This document shows positions 21,660 through 33,492 of a DNA stretch of 64,000 nucleotides, in pieces. Numbering within the stretch: the stretch's first letter is position 1; each line of letters begins with the position of its first letter. Both the position numbers and the translations under genes were made by a program. Source of the stretch: Liolophura sinensis (lineage: Eukaryota > Mollusca > Polyplacophora > Chitonida > Chitonidae); assembly GCF_032854445.1 (NCBI RefSeq), contig NC_088303.1:36585501-36649500 (forward strand). Reading direction: 5' to 3'. Under the pieces are notes generated by a model. That model was not told the DNA's origin, ran no database searches, and worked only from the letters and a program-made list of their open reading frames with translations.

Positions 21660-23820
21660 CTCTAAACGAGAAAAAAAAAAAAAACATTTTAACGCGCCGC
21701 CTGCAATGACAGGTGTCATATCATGCCTTCACATGTCAATCACGGACGTGACCGGTCAATAAATGCAAATTCAACACAAACCGCCAAATAACTAAGAAAG
21801 TATATTTAAACAGAAGTTAGGATGAAATCATATTAAGGAGGAGTAGTTAACAGCCTTCAATGGTGTCAGAAAGACGCAATGAATTTGTCAATTTAATCAA
21901 TACCTAAAGTATGTACCATGTTAGTTTTAAATTAACGTTGATTTAAAATAAATGTGTGATTTCGCTTTGGCTACAACTGTGTATATATCCGACACAGCCA
22001 TTTTTCTTCAGCATGATGCATAGGCAGCCTCTATCCTTCGGCGGGGGATGCATTTAGGGTAGGCGGATTTTGACGAATTCGTACGCTGAATAATTTAGCA
22101 GTGTAACCGTTAAAATATTTGAAATAAACCAACAATATGCCAGTGGTGTATAATTTTAGTTAACATACAACGTTTAATTAGGCTATTGATATTCCACCCA
22201 ACAGCATGCACTATCTGCAGAGGCCCCAAATATATATACTGTATATAATATAAACATATCTGTCAGGATGTTAAAAAAAAAAACATTGCACAGGCATTAG
22301 CTGAAGGGCTGTCGTCGCTTTCAGTAATAGCCTACACTTTAGTTATATTGTGATCATTTCTATATATGTTACCAAATTCACAGAGGTGACATTTCAGGCC
22401 ATTAAGGCGAATAAAGACATAAGTAAGCACCCTGATAAGCTCCAGATACTAAATAGGTCCTATACTCACTATAGGGGTCACTATAACGACTAGCGTGCAA
22501 CACAGCTATGGACTGTTTTGGCTAACCCTAGCAGGGATCGAAGTGTGACCATTGCAGGACGATTTTGGCACTGATAAGGTGAATAGTTGCCCAAATTCCT
22601 GTCCCTAGCTAATCGGATAATTTCCTTTCTCTTCGCTAAAAACTGTATTCCGCAGTTATTTTGTCATAAATATTCAAGGTATGAAACTTGTTTGTAACTA
22701 AAGACAATTTGGCGAAAAAATAGCCCCCCCCCCCCCATCCCCCAACAAATGTCATCAAATTTGTCACCGCCTTCTGTCAGTTCACTTCTAGTTGCAACGC
22801 TAAAGCGCGCTGGACAAGGCTAGTGTTTTTCAAAATGTTACATAGGCCTATATATGGCTGAAGGACCTGGGAACTGCGGTAAACATTTGTCATGGTTATT
22901 ACAGAGCTGATCATTCGCATAGGGCTAGGTATAGTGTCATTTTTAGAAGATATATGTCATGCACGGCTTTTATTGACATATACATCTAACGCATTATACC
23001 CCGTGTTTCTGGGTTTCATTCATTCAATATACCAGTTGTTTCTCCATGGATTTCGTTTCAAAGCTTGAGATGATGAAGGATTTGCAAAGGTTAATGTCAT
23101 ATCAACCCCTAATCCTGGATGTGTAGCGCTACATTGTTACAACATGAACTTTTCCCAGACGGCTTTGTAAACATCAGTTACAACTTGTTCACAGTAGGAC
23201 TACTTCTTCAAAGTGTTTCTCTGAATGATAATGGATCCACATGATATGGAGGACATCGCCGGCTTCGGGCCTACACCTGATTTTACCAGTCACATGCAGC
23301 ATGTACCTGGACAGCTAGATGTACGTGTATTCATACGATAACACTGTATGGATGGAGGAAAATTAGAGTCCTCGGGTTAAACCACCGACGAACTTTTCCA
23401 GATTTTGCCCACCATATTGGTCTTTATGTTACCTAATGAATAATTTTACTTCGTCCGTCTGTGTTTCTAAGTAATTCAACCACATCCTCAATTTGTAGAC
23501 GCTCCACATTTCTTGAATGGCCGCTATATTGGCTCGTTTACCGTGAGTGTTTCGCATGAGAACGCGATGTTACTATTGTTACTGAGTTTCTCATATCGAG
23601 ATCTAAAACCCTACTTGGGCATTGTCACATAACACGCACAGCAAACAAATAATATACATGTATGCCCCTCTCGCTGGGTTTTCTAAACATGTTTAACTGG
23701 AACTGACTTATATGAACGGAACACTGCTCAGTAGCCCGTGTTCTGTACAATGTAAGCATCGCATCGTTTCTAATCCCTTAACTTTCTTCTTTAATGTACT
23801 TTAGTCAGTTGATTTGCTTC
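21660..23820. other. Gene-free stretch
   Basis: No coding feature was recognised. It contains short mononucleotide runs (C-run at 22724-22736) and AT-rich sequence. Confidence 0.5.
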
Positions 23821-23824
23821 TTTT

Positions 23825-23872
23825 GGGTGGGGGTGAGGGTTGGTGGGGTGAAGGGGAAGGGGAGGGGATGGG
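23825..23872 (+). other. G-quadruplex-capable G-rich tract
   Basis: At least seven runs of three or more G within 48 bases (for example GGGTGGGGGTGAGGG), meeting the usual G3+N1-7 pattern on the plus strand. Confidence 0.75.
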
Positions 23873-25021
23873 TGCAATGTGTCGAAGGTTAGGCCAAATA
23901 AAGGCATGCGGGTGCCATGATGTCAAAAATAACAGTTGGACACAGACCTCCATTAGAACTTTCCGTTTTTCGGGAGGGAATTACGAATGTAATTCTGTGT
24001 GTATTTTAGGGTGTAAAGTATTTTCTTGCTGAGAAGACTGCCGCTTTTGGTGATCAGGTACATGCTTTTTATCAAAATGATGGGAATTGTCTAAGCTTTG
24101 GGCAGGTATGAGTTTTACTAATGAAAGTTTGAAATTCTGGGCGAGAGGACACAAGGAGACAGGTGGTGATGAGTCTACGAGTGACGTACCGGTACCCTTG
24201 GCGTTGCTAGGCACCCCTCCCAGCTGCCGGCATAGGAAGGTCCTGATTTTGACGGTCAACCGTTGTCAATATTTTATGGCTTCTTTCTCACACGCTGGGT
24301 GAGGTATGCACCAAAGTTTATTGGGAACGGAATGCTTGGGGCTGAGCTACAGCGCTAAACGTTAACATTGTCGCTTATGGAAAATTAATGGGTGTCTGTG
24401 GCCAGTACCTGGGAATTCTACGCATATAAACAACAGATGAAAACGAACGAGGGAAATTTTTTTACAGAGATTTATCTGAACCCTCCTTTAAAAAATATAA
24501 CATGGCGTATCTTTAAACTACATGTATATGGCGGCACTATCTTAAACAAACGTTTATCAATAGTTAAAAGCAAAGACAACATTATAAACAATATATATGC
24601 ATCGATAATGCATCCCACATCAACTTTAAAAGGCGTAACTTTTTATTTTTGTGATATTACATAACCGAGATAACGCAGGTGAAATTAAGCAAAATGGCGC
24701 ACATTGAGAAAATAGAAAGTGCCGCCATGTTGTGCCTTTTAGCCATACATGAGCATGGGGTACGAGTGACAGAACAGTGTTTCCGGTTTCTCTACAACAT
24801 GGCGTACCCATAGCCTCGTGAGAATTCCATATTCGAAGATGACTTAAAGAGTTGCCAAGCACTTTTCCAACCTTCCTTACAAACGACGAGGGGTATATTA
24901 TTTACTGTCTTTTCTGTTAATTAAAAAATATTCCACCGCAATCTTGGAAAAATGATCGAAAAACTGCTTTTATTGCCTTCATAAAGTTCGTATATACAAA
25001 TATTCTAGAAGTATGCATTTC
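23873..25021. other. Gene-free stretch
   Basis: Short open frames only; none has a recognisable motif or plausible splice structure. Confidence 0.45.
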
Positions 25022-25205
25022 TGTGACTGACTGATTGGTGTTTCACGTCGAGAATATGACACAAATACAATGGCGGTCAGGTCTTCGAGTTGATGGCCAT
25101 GCATCGCCTGTCCTAATGTGTCTTAATGTACAAAAGTCTTGACACAATGTGAACCAGCGAGAGTTGAATTTGAGCCTGAGATCTCATTGGTCAGAGATAT
25201 TTCAC
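25022..25205 (-). mobile_element. Diverged SINE with SINE-A-like tail
   Basis: TGACTGATTGGTGTTTCACG, then TCGAGAATATGAC, is the complement of a GTCATATTCTCGACG..ACACCAATCA tail. The right end complements a tRNA-like head (GATCTCAGGCTCAAATTC). Confidence 0.5.
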
Positions 25206-25984
25206 ATACAGTGTATATACACGGACTGTTTTGACTTTGTCAAATGTTATACCGTTATATACCCCGACCTAAAACTTACCATTTCTTGAGAAATAAAACA
25301 CATAACTGTGTATACAAATTTGCCTATTTGTCGTGCATACTGAAATACATGGTCTTCGAGCCGTGAGTTTTAAGCTTAACATCTCTGTCCGAGTGCATAT
25401 GTGAGATATATGCAGAAGGGGTAAGCTCGGTGACTTAGTCATATATCTAAATAGGGGTAAAAATATTGACTTTTAGGAGACGAAATATCAAATCAGCAAG
25501 GGAAAACTCATAAATTGGGGCAACTCTGCGTCATTTACGTAGAATAGATTGAACACTTCTGGGTAAAACATGTCTCAGTCCCTCCCCCTCCCGACTCAGT
25601 GTGAAAAGAAGTCTTATTTACACCAATTTTGGATGAGACAAAAATTTTACCACTTAATTTTTGATCATGTCTGAAAAAAAATATTTTAAACTTTATAGAA
25701 ATACCGTGCAATGCACAAAATAGCCCTCGGTCACAAGCCCAGTTGCAACATTTTGTTGATATGGTATATGGAGGCTAAGGCCCAACGACCTTAAAATATA
25801 GGTCAAGGTCACTGGAAATCAAAAGGGTTTTCATGACTAGGCGCGCAAAGATATCGCAAACAAGTTTGATGAAAATTGTTCAAAGAGTTCAACAGATATT
25901 CCAAGTCTGTCATAAAAGTATTTTAAATCTCTTCAACGGCCTTGAAGAATGAACTTTGTAAACGTTTCTTACTTACCAAAGATA

Positions 25985-26065
25985 GCGGGGTTTTACCCCG
26001 GGTACTCCGCTTTCATATAAGTGCATGAAGAATGCTAACCACAGCGTTAAACAACACTCATATAA
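25985..26065 (+). mobile_element. SINE-like 3' fragment
   Basis: GGGGTTTTACCCCGGGTACT, then CCGCTTTCATATAAGTGCAT and CACAGCGTTAAACAACACTC, align loosely with the SINE-A body and tail (GTATAAGTGAAA..CGGCGTAAAACACC). Confidence 0.45.
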
Positions 26066-27765
26066 GTAAAAATGCACTTATTTAAACATACACGTCACAC
26101 GACTCGCGCAGCGGTCTTTGTAGTGACAGCGGTCTCAGTAGATCTGCATGGCGCTAGCAGTTAAACAACAAACAGATCAGTAAATCAACTAGTTTATTAC
26201 ATGCACACTTTTTTAATGTTTTGTGATCAAATACACAATGATGATTAATAAAAATGTGGCTAAATGGTTGTTTACACATTAGTCTTAATCTAGGTCGTGG
26301 GTCTGTCGTATTTTAGCCCTTAGCGAGCTGCATTTGCCCTTGGTCTATAAGAAGGCCGACATGAAAACAACCATTTAACATGTATACATGTACTATGAAA
26401 ATTCAAATCAATTAAGCCTGAAGTCCGACATACGTGAAACACTCACGAACCATGAAGGGGTGTCCAAAATTGATAAAAGTGTCCAAGACCTATTTCCAAC
26501 ACTATAGTTACTAAAGTAATACCTCAGAAATAAGATATATGTATATTAAATAAAGCTGGTAACATGTAAAGGAGACACAATCATGGCGGTGATGGCTGTT
26601 TAGGATTCACCAGATACATCGCGGCTTTACAATTACAGGCGCAAAGAATTCAGCTACCTCACACAGTGATTGTTCACTGCTGACAGAAAGTTTTGATGTG
26701 TATCAATAGTGAGCAGACACAACAGTCAAAGTTGCGGCGCGTATAATCGAGGAAAAACAAAACATGACAAGGACAACATCGCGGAGAAACAGACAGCAGG
26801 CCGGAATTCCCGGCCCCGTGATTAAAACGGCGCACTGCTCTTATACACTTAGTCATGTTTATACAAGTATACACTATTAAAGCCGAAATGTTATGTCTCC
26901 AACAATATTAAATGAAAGTTTGTTTGACAGTGGCACATGAGAATGAATGTGTATAATTTCACATTAACACTTTTTAAAGTGTTAGAAACTTAACCCTTGA
27001 AATACATTACAGAGTTATGCTAAAGTGGTGACCGAGCACTATTTGAATGACATATTGACACTTTAGAGGGGTTGTGTTCCTCACCTTCATGATGCGTTTC
27101 ACAAGCAGTCTTGTAACTCATATTTTCCAGCATATAACGTGTCGTGTCATTTTATCGCGTAAAAATGTTGATAATTTAATATTTCCATTTCAACAGTGCA
27201 CGTGTAATCTATATAACAAGGCAGCACAGTGTCGTGGGAAGAGGAAACCGATGAACTCGAAGTAAACCAGGTGCTTTTCCTAAGGAACTGATGATGGATT
27301 TTAATTGTCAGCATGTCATGCGTACACAGGTTTTCAATGAAAACATCATGCGCACACAGGTTTTAAATGTTCTTCGTCCCAAAATTGTGTGTTACATACG
27401 ATCACGAATTAATGCATACTTCAACAATCTTATACCATCCATAATGTGAACATACAATTTAACCAAATAATAATACATCAATGGATATAAAGTGTAAAAT
27501 GCCTACATTTGTCACAGTGTATAGCTCGCCCCCGGTCTGGATAGTTCTACCTCAGACTGGATAGTTCCACTTCCGGGCCGGATCAACTATGTCTCTTATA
27601 TTTAGCTTCCGTTCTTGCTCTTAATTGTTTCTGGAGGTTTCTATGGAACATAATTGGGTAGACGTGTAGGTCTGTAGTTGCTATGACTGTTGCAGTTGAG
27701 ACAGAAAGAAGTCAATTTTATGTGATTAATTATATGCCATATGTTTGCCATGTACCTACCGAGCC
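26066..27765. other. Gene-free stretch
   Basis: Nothing recognised. A doubled ~50-bp segment with GCGTACACAGGTTTTCAATG and GCGCACACAGGTTTTAAATG lies at 27320-27370. Confidence 0.45.
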
Positions 27766-28826
27766 GTAAAAGTGACATGGTGAAAATAAAATTACTGGAA
27801 GAGAAGAGAACTATATGATAAACAAAAATAACATGGGGAAAAACTTTTGAGGGAAAGAAAATCTTTTTTTTTAACCACCTGAGTTTAGAAGTTGAGGCCC
27901 CGCCACAGGTCGTTTACCATTTTACAGCCAATATGGCAGCCACAGGCGAGCAACTCTCACTGACCACTACATATTTAACTAGGGTATTACCATGAGATAA
28001 ATAAGTTGTATTTTAAATTAAGAACAAGGATTACAATTGACATGATCGCCTTAACAGGTCAATTCCCATCTGTTTAAAAACGCATATTCTCAGCTGCCGC
28101 GCTGCAGGGCTTGTGAACTTCATGTACATGTACGACTTTGCTTGACGGGCATGACTAGGTCTTCGAAGACACAGTGACGTACTGAAAGAATAAAAGAGTA
28201 TTCCGCTTTAGACCAACTAGGTGGGCAATGCATTTCCCTAGCTGTATCAACGAGGCAACTTGTTAAAGTAAGAGAAAGCTTAAATATGAAGTGATGTCAA
28301 ACAGACAACTGAAATCTATGTCTAAAAATACTTTCATCTATTTTTTTTTCACATTTTTAAAGGGTTTGGAAAGGCATTGAAATGTTTGAATACTTTGGTG
28401 GGCTTTATGAACCACACTGACGGAATCTGGGAACTCTGACGTCACATCGCCATTATCATTTAGTGATACGAGCTTCTAGTTTTAGAGGTCTTTTCCTTTC
28501 ATAAACAGATTTCAGAGACTATGTGGACTAAATTTAAAAAAAATACAAAGCACAGCGGGTAGATCGCCCTTAAATAGCCCAGCTGAGTTCTTTTGATCTC
28601 AACTGCATAATCCATCCAGGGCAGCTCTATACATGTTATAGGGCCAAAGACCTTAACTTTATCACATACATGTGTGAGGAAGGCTGTGATAAGTTTTAAT
28701 CTTATCGTATCACTTTACTTGTAAACTCGCGGGATAAAAAAATTCTCTTCAAAAACTTTTTTTTCACCATGTAAATTTTTTTTTTCTCTGCAAATTTTTT
28801 TTCGCCATGTCACTTTTACGACGCCG
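27766..28826. mobile_element. ~1.06-kb inverted-repeat element with GTAAAAGTGACATGG ends
   Basis: The left edge is GCCGTAAAAGTGACATGGTG. The right edge is the reverse complement of GTCGTAAAAGTGACATGGCG. A second matched pair lies inside (ACATGG.GAAAAA..CTTTT at 27830-27850 and its inverse at 28745-28780), so the imperfect arms are about 90 bases. There is no transposase. The same GTAAAAGTGACATGG word begins repeat R1. Confidence 0.65.
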
Positions 28827-29080
28827 TACGCACATGTATCTGGCAAAAGGGTGCGGTGGTTTAGTTACCGGTTTCCTGCATGTATGCCAAAAAACTTACA
28901 CGACTTATCAAATAAATAAAAAATATAAATCTACAAGTCGCACACCATTCCAATGAATAAACAACTCTCAAGAAAAAATCTATTATATTTAACAGAAAGT
29001 CTGTTGTCTGAGTAATGATGCACAATGTATTCACAGCACACATATTCTATTATATTATCATAAAGATAGTTTTACTTACT

Positions 29081-29342
29081 GATTTGATTTATTTGGTGTT
29101 TTACGCCGTACTCAAGAATATTTTACTTATAAGACGGCGGCCAGCATTATGGTGGGAGAAAAATCGGGAAGAGCCAGGGGAATCCCCCGACCATCTGCAG
29201 GTTGCTGCCAGACCATCCCACGCACGGCTGGAGAGGAAGCCAGCATGAGCTGGACTTCAGCTCACAGAGATCACATTGGTGAGAGGCGCCTGGTTCATCA
29301 CACTGCGCTAGCGCGCTAACCAACTGAGCAGCGGAGGCCCCC
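29081..29342 (-). mobile_element. SINE-A, full length
   Basis: Complete minus-strand copy: tail GTGTTTTACGCCGTACTCAA at the left, AGACGGCGGCCAGCATTATG in the middle, and head complement GCGCTAGCGCGCTAACCAAC then TGAGCAGCGGAGG at the right. Confidence 0.9.
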
Positions 29343-29926
29343 ATAAACATATAGTATGAAACTAACCGGATACTGTGTTGATTTTAACACAGTATCGTGT
29401 TACAACAACAGAGTACATTCTATATAGTCAACAGCATCACTCAGTCAACAGGCAGAATTTAGATCATTTAAAAGCGTATGCTATACACTGCTCTCATTGC
29501 TGTACATGCACATTCCGATGATATATCAGATACGCAAAATGCGAACAGGTCAAAAGTGTTCATTTTATATACATGATTTCATACATACACAACACAGCGT
29601 TGTGCTTCGCTTAGCTAAGCTAGCTACGATGACGTACGGTAAGGTACATAGTATATATTCCTGCTGGCTGAGCTCCATGTACATGCTTCAGTCAGCGATC
29701 TGCTTGACTGACAGAATTTCAAAAGAAGCATCCCTAGGTTGAGGTAATATATATATATACCAGCAATTGCGAAACAGGTGTACAAACATTGACAGCAAAG
29801 GGGGAAAAGGGGGAGGGGAGAAAAAAACAACAACAACGACACACAATTAGCTCGCGCTTCTGCATTTTCTTATGTACATGCATACACAATTAAGCCGTGC
29901 AGTGGCTAGATAGTAGATTTACCATG

Positions 29927-30194
29927 TATTTATTTATTTATTTATTTACTTCATTGATGTTTTACGTCATCCTGAAGAATATTTCGCGTACACGACGGCG
30001 GGCAGCATTATGGCGAGAGGAAACCGGACAGAGCTTGGAGGAAACCCAAGACCAACACCACTACGACAGGTTGTTGCAGACCTTCCGGCGTGCGACTGGA
30101 AAGGAAGCCAGCATGAGCGACCACACTGGTAGGGGACTTCTGGGTCACTGAGGTGCATTAGCATGCTATAACTACTATATGCCACGGAGGCCCC
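29927..30194 (-). mobile_element. SINE-A, full length, diverged
   Basis: The (TATT)n tail complement is followed by TGATGTTTTACGTCATCCTG, GACGGCGGGCAGCATTATGG and a head complement with GCATTAGCATGC and TGCCACGGAGGCCCC. Confidence 0.85.
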
Positions 30195-30639
30195 GATTTA
30201 CTTAGCTTTGCGAATACTCGAAACCCACAATATATATTGATGAAGGAATTCGTCCTACATTGTCTTTCCTGGGCTCAAAAACTTCGTATCAAACATTCCT
30301 CTGTATCTGTGTGCAATATATATGCATTCGAGATTATGGGCTGTCTCGTGTGTGTCCAGGTCGCTGAGCTGCATGAAGTGCGGTACTTTATGCATTTATA
30401 CAAAGATAAGTTCTGCTCACATGAGTTGCACATCTTACGGCGAATGTTATTAAACAGTCTGAGTGTCTTAATACGCGTCACGCGATTGTTGCATAGGCCT
30501 ACATGCAAACATGAATGAATAGTGCTAGTATATACATAGTTACTTCAGACTCTGTACGGATGCAGCCCGCGGCGTAACCATGTGATAAAACACAATGCAT
30601 TCCCTTGACAAATGAGGTCGCAAGTTCGGAAACAGCACT

Positions 30640-30790
30640 TAAAGATTTTGCTCCGGCGTTCAGTGAAGGGGGTTTATTATGTGAGTGTCGAAGGTCAGGG
30701 GTTTAATCCGGACACAAGCTCCATAAATCTGGCCACCATCAGATATCAGTGATATAAATTCTTGAGCATCGCGTTAAACATCAATCAAAT
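30640..30790 (+). mobile_element. SINE with a different head and a SINE-A-type tail
   Basis: The head has a box B-like GGTCAGGGGTTTAATCC. The 3' end reads GATATAAATTCTTGAGCATC then GCGTTAAACATCAATCAAAT, like the SINE-A tail. It lacks the SINE-A body. Confidence 0.6.
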
Positions 30791-31352
30791 TAGCATAATG
30801 CTTCAGCAGTGGCTCTTTCATTGGAAACGCTTTAGGGTATAAATAGAGAATGGTTAACATATACAAGAGTACAATTTTAACCACGTTGAAGCATGACATA
30901 TGCACCGATACAATGCATTTATATTGCCTGTTTGGAAGGAACTTCTCAAAACAGTAGCAGCAAGCATTTGGAATGTACGTATGTTTTCAGAACTGTCCAC
31001 TTTTCCCAAGCTGATGTTTTCCTTGTACATGCACCAAATGGAATAATATATTAACAGAAGACAAATAAACAAATGCATGCAGTTGTACAAATGTGCAGTG
31101 TATATGGCGTTAAGATGCCTTTTTCATATCGTTATTTCGGAATTGTATATGGAGAACAGATGGGGAAATGATGTACAGGCCGGTTGTAAAACATGGTGTA
31201 CACAGCGTGGCAGTGTGTATATTTATTTACTTATTTATTTGAATGCCATGCACACTCATCATTTTTTCGCCTGTATAGGCCATATATACCGGTACGATGG
31301 CAGTAATTTTTCAAGTGTGGGTGAAACAGTAGTGCCCGACGTAAAAACAACC

Positions 31353-31565
31353 GAGTGAGTGAGTGCTTAGGGTTTAACGTCGTAGCCTACTTAACAATTT
31401 TTCAATCAAATGACAACGAAGGAGTCCTCAGGGTGCATGTAATGTGCCTCCTTGCTGCAGGACGGATCTACTTTATCCTGAACGCCAAGCAAGGTAGCTC
31501 AAACTTCCTCTGTATCTTAGGTGTGACCTGACTAAGGACTGACCCTGGATCTACCGCCCATACAA
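31353..31565 (-). mobile_element. SINE-B, internally deleted copy
   Basis: The tail complement GAGTGAGTGAGTGCTTAGGG begins the copy. ATGTGCCTCCTTGCTGCAGG and CCTGAACGCCAAGCAAGGTA follow, and the head complement ends GGACTGACCCTGGATCTACC. Compared with 5815-6175 it lacks about 100 internal bases. Confidence 0.88.
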
Positions 31566-31569
31566 AAAC

Positions 31570-32650
31570 CGACCTTTCTGACGTACTAAAATGTTGGTGG
31601 ACAACGAGGTGGTCTTCGACGAATACGTGACTTCACCAATTGCCATAAGAGCGTCGTCTACACCATTTAGTCACCAATGAAAGGCTTCATAAACAGTGAG
31701 AACGGGGAGATATACAATTAAATTCCTGTACAAGGCCTAGATTGAACCCGGCATATGACCTGTATACCTCGTATACCGCGTATAAGCGCTTTTCATAACT
31801 CGGCCACGACTCGCTCAGTTATACAGTGTATCGGCTCTTTACATTCTGGCATTTTGTGCCAATAAATGACACGACCGTCCTTGGCAATGGCTGGTCTAGG
31901 AACATATGTATCGGCCTAAAGGGTCAACACGTTTTATTTTTAGTAAATAAAATATTTTATTTTGTATATAATAAATATTTTTAGTATATACATTTTTCTC
32001 GCCGGTTGTTTGGGCTGCGGCCTTAAGCCAGGGGTATACATACATGTCCAGGTTTTACCTGGCGAAAGACAATGCATGGTTTATACTTAGGCACTCAGAT
32101 TTCCTCCAGCCATTCACCCAATGGAGCGTCCCTATATCAAATCAAAACTCTTGATCAGTCTATAGATGACTCAAAGTATAAAGTTTGCTTGTAGCTATAT
32201 GTAGGTATTTCCAAGTAAATTGATAGACTTAAAATTCCTGATTCCAAAGATCAGATATTCAGAAATGTAGGCCCCCTATTTAGAAAACAAAAGGTTATTG
32301 CTCAATGAAAAATTGCTTATTGAAAAATAATAAAGGATACATTGACGTGGGAGTTGTATGCAGTGATAACGTAGTGAGGACGAGCTTTCATTCCGTGCTA
32401 TAACAAGCATGATGAAGCCATTTGGGGACACAAATCTTTAGCTTCTAAGTTGAATCATGAGACATGTACTGTTGATCCCGTGGGAAAAGACGCCCCTATA
32501 ATGAATTGCTATCGTAATGTACAGTATAAATGTAATACATCCGATTTCCGGTGTAAGTAGTGGAAAAGGTCCAGCAGTCTTAAATGCCGACACAAAACTG
32601 CCGACGCATACATCGAGATTGGCCGGTATGTTGGCCTGCTTAAATTGTAC
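31570..32650. other. Gene-free stretch
   Basis: AT-rich, with no recognised gene or repeat. Confidence 0.45.
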
Positions 32651-32663
32651 ATAGGCATGCACG

Positions 32664-32729
<66 letters not shown>

Positions 32730-32737
32730 CGTGCATG

Positions 32738-32742
<5 letters not shown>
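32651..32742. repeat. Perfect 92-bp palindrome around a (TA)n core
   Basis: The left arm starts ATAGGCATGCACGGTG and the right arm ends CACCGTGCATGCCTAT, with pure alternating TA between. The whole is a perfect inverted repeat with 46-base arms and no spacer. A further (TA)n follows to about 32772. It lies about 440 bases upstream of the SLC7 TATA box. Confidence 0.97.
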
Positions 32743-32774
<32 letters not shown>

Positions 32775-33181
32775 GTGCGTGTTTGTGTGTGTATACAGTT
32801 ATATTACAAATATATATACCTGTAAGCATTAAATGTGGTACATCTTGGTGACTTACAGCGGGACTGTAGAACGTTATACTAGTGTACAATATAACAGTGG
32901 GCGTGGTTACATTTACAGCCCGCTATACTGAGCCTATACATATGTATTAATGATGTAATACATCTCTCTACAAGTACTAATGGGTTTTCTGATAATGGAG
33001 TGTTGGGGTATTGTTTATTAAGCCTGGGGAAGTATTAACAGTCTGGGTTTAATTTTAGTGTAGCAGTTGGATGTTGGATATGCGGACGCTTTCATTGACC
33101 ATACTGCCAGAAAACGTGTCGTTCGACTGCACTCACTAGCCCCCTCCGGCATCCGTAGACTCGTCCGTTTGTAGCAGCGCG

Positions 33182-33188
33182 TATAAAA
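33182..33188 (+). promoter_or_regulatory. TATA box of the SLC7 gene
   Basis: TATAAAA in the context GCGCGTATAAAAGCGG lies 110 bases before the ATG at 33298. Transcription would be expected to begin roughly 25-35 bases downstream (33208-33220), giving a short 5' UTR. Position and sequence are typical; use is inferred. Confidence 0.6.
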
Positions 33189-33297
33189 GCGGTAAATACA
33201 GCTATAGTTGTCAACACGTGGGTAGACCTGTGGCAGCAAGGGTGGGTAAATGTATGGTGTGTGACTGAATGGTCGCTGACCAGAAGTGAAGATCAAC

Positions 33298-33492
33298 ATG
33301 AAATCGAGGGGATCGAAAGATATTACGAAGGATCCATCGAACACTGCCTTCACCAACGGCACAGATGGGGGAAACAAAATCGAGTTGAAACGCCGGATTA
33401 CCTTGTTCAATGGTGTCGCCATCATCGTCGGTTCTATCGTGGGCTCAGGCATTTTCGTGTCGCCAAAAGGGGTGTTGAACGGTGCTGGGACG
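33298..33492 (+). CDS. SLC7A5/8-like: SLC7 L-type amino acid transporter, exon 1
   Basis: This exon begins a light chain of a heteromeric amino acid transporter, a 12-helix membrane exchanger that moves large neutral amino acids (family knowledge). ATG 33298 is chosen because it is the first in frame after a TGA at 33277. A polar cytoplasmic N-terminus of about 30 residues is followed by [20 protein letters not shown], the start of helix 1. The substrate-site GSGIF motif lies at residues 49-53, followed by VSPKGVL. The exon ends after codon 65 at a GTGAGT donor (phase 0). It joins in frame to 50588. The neighbouring satellites all lie in its introns. Confidence 0.92.
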
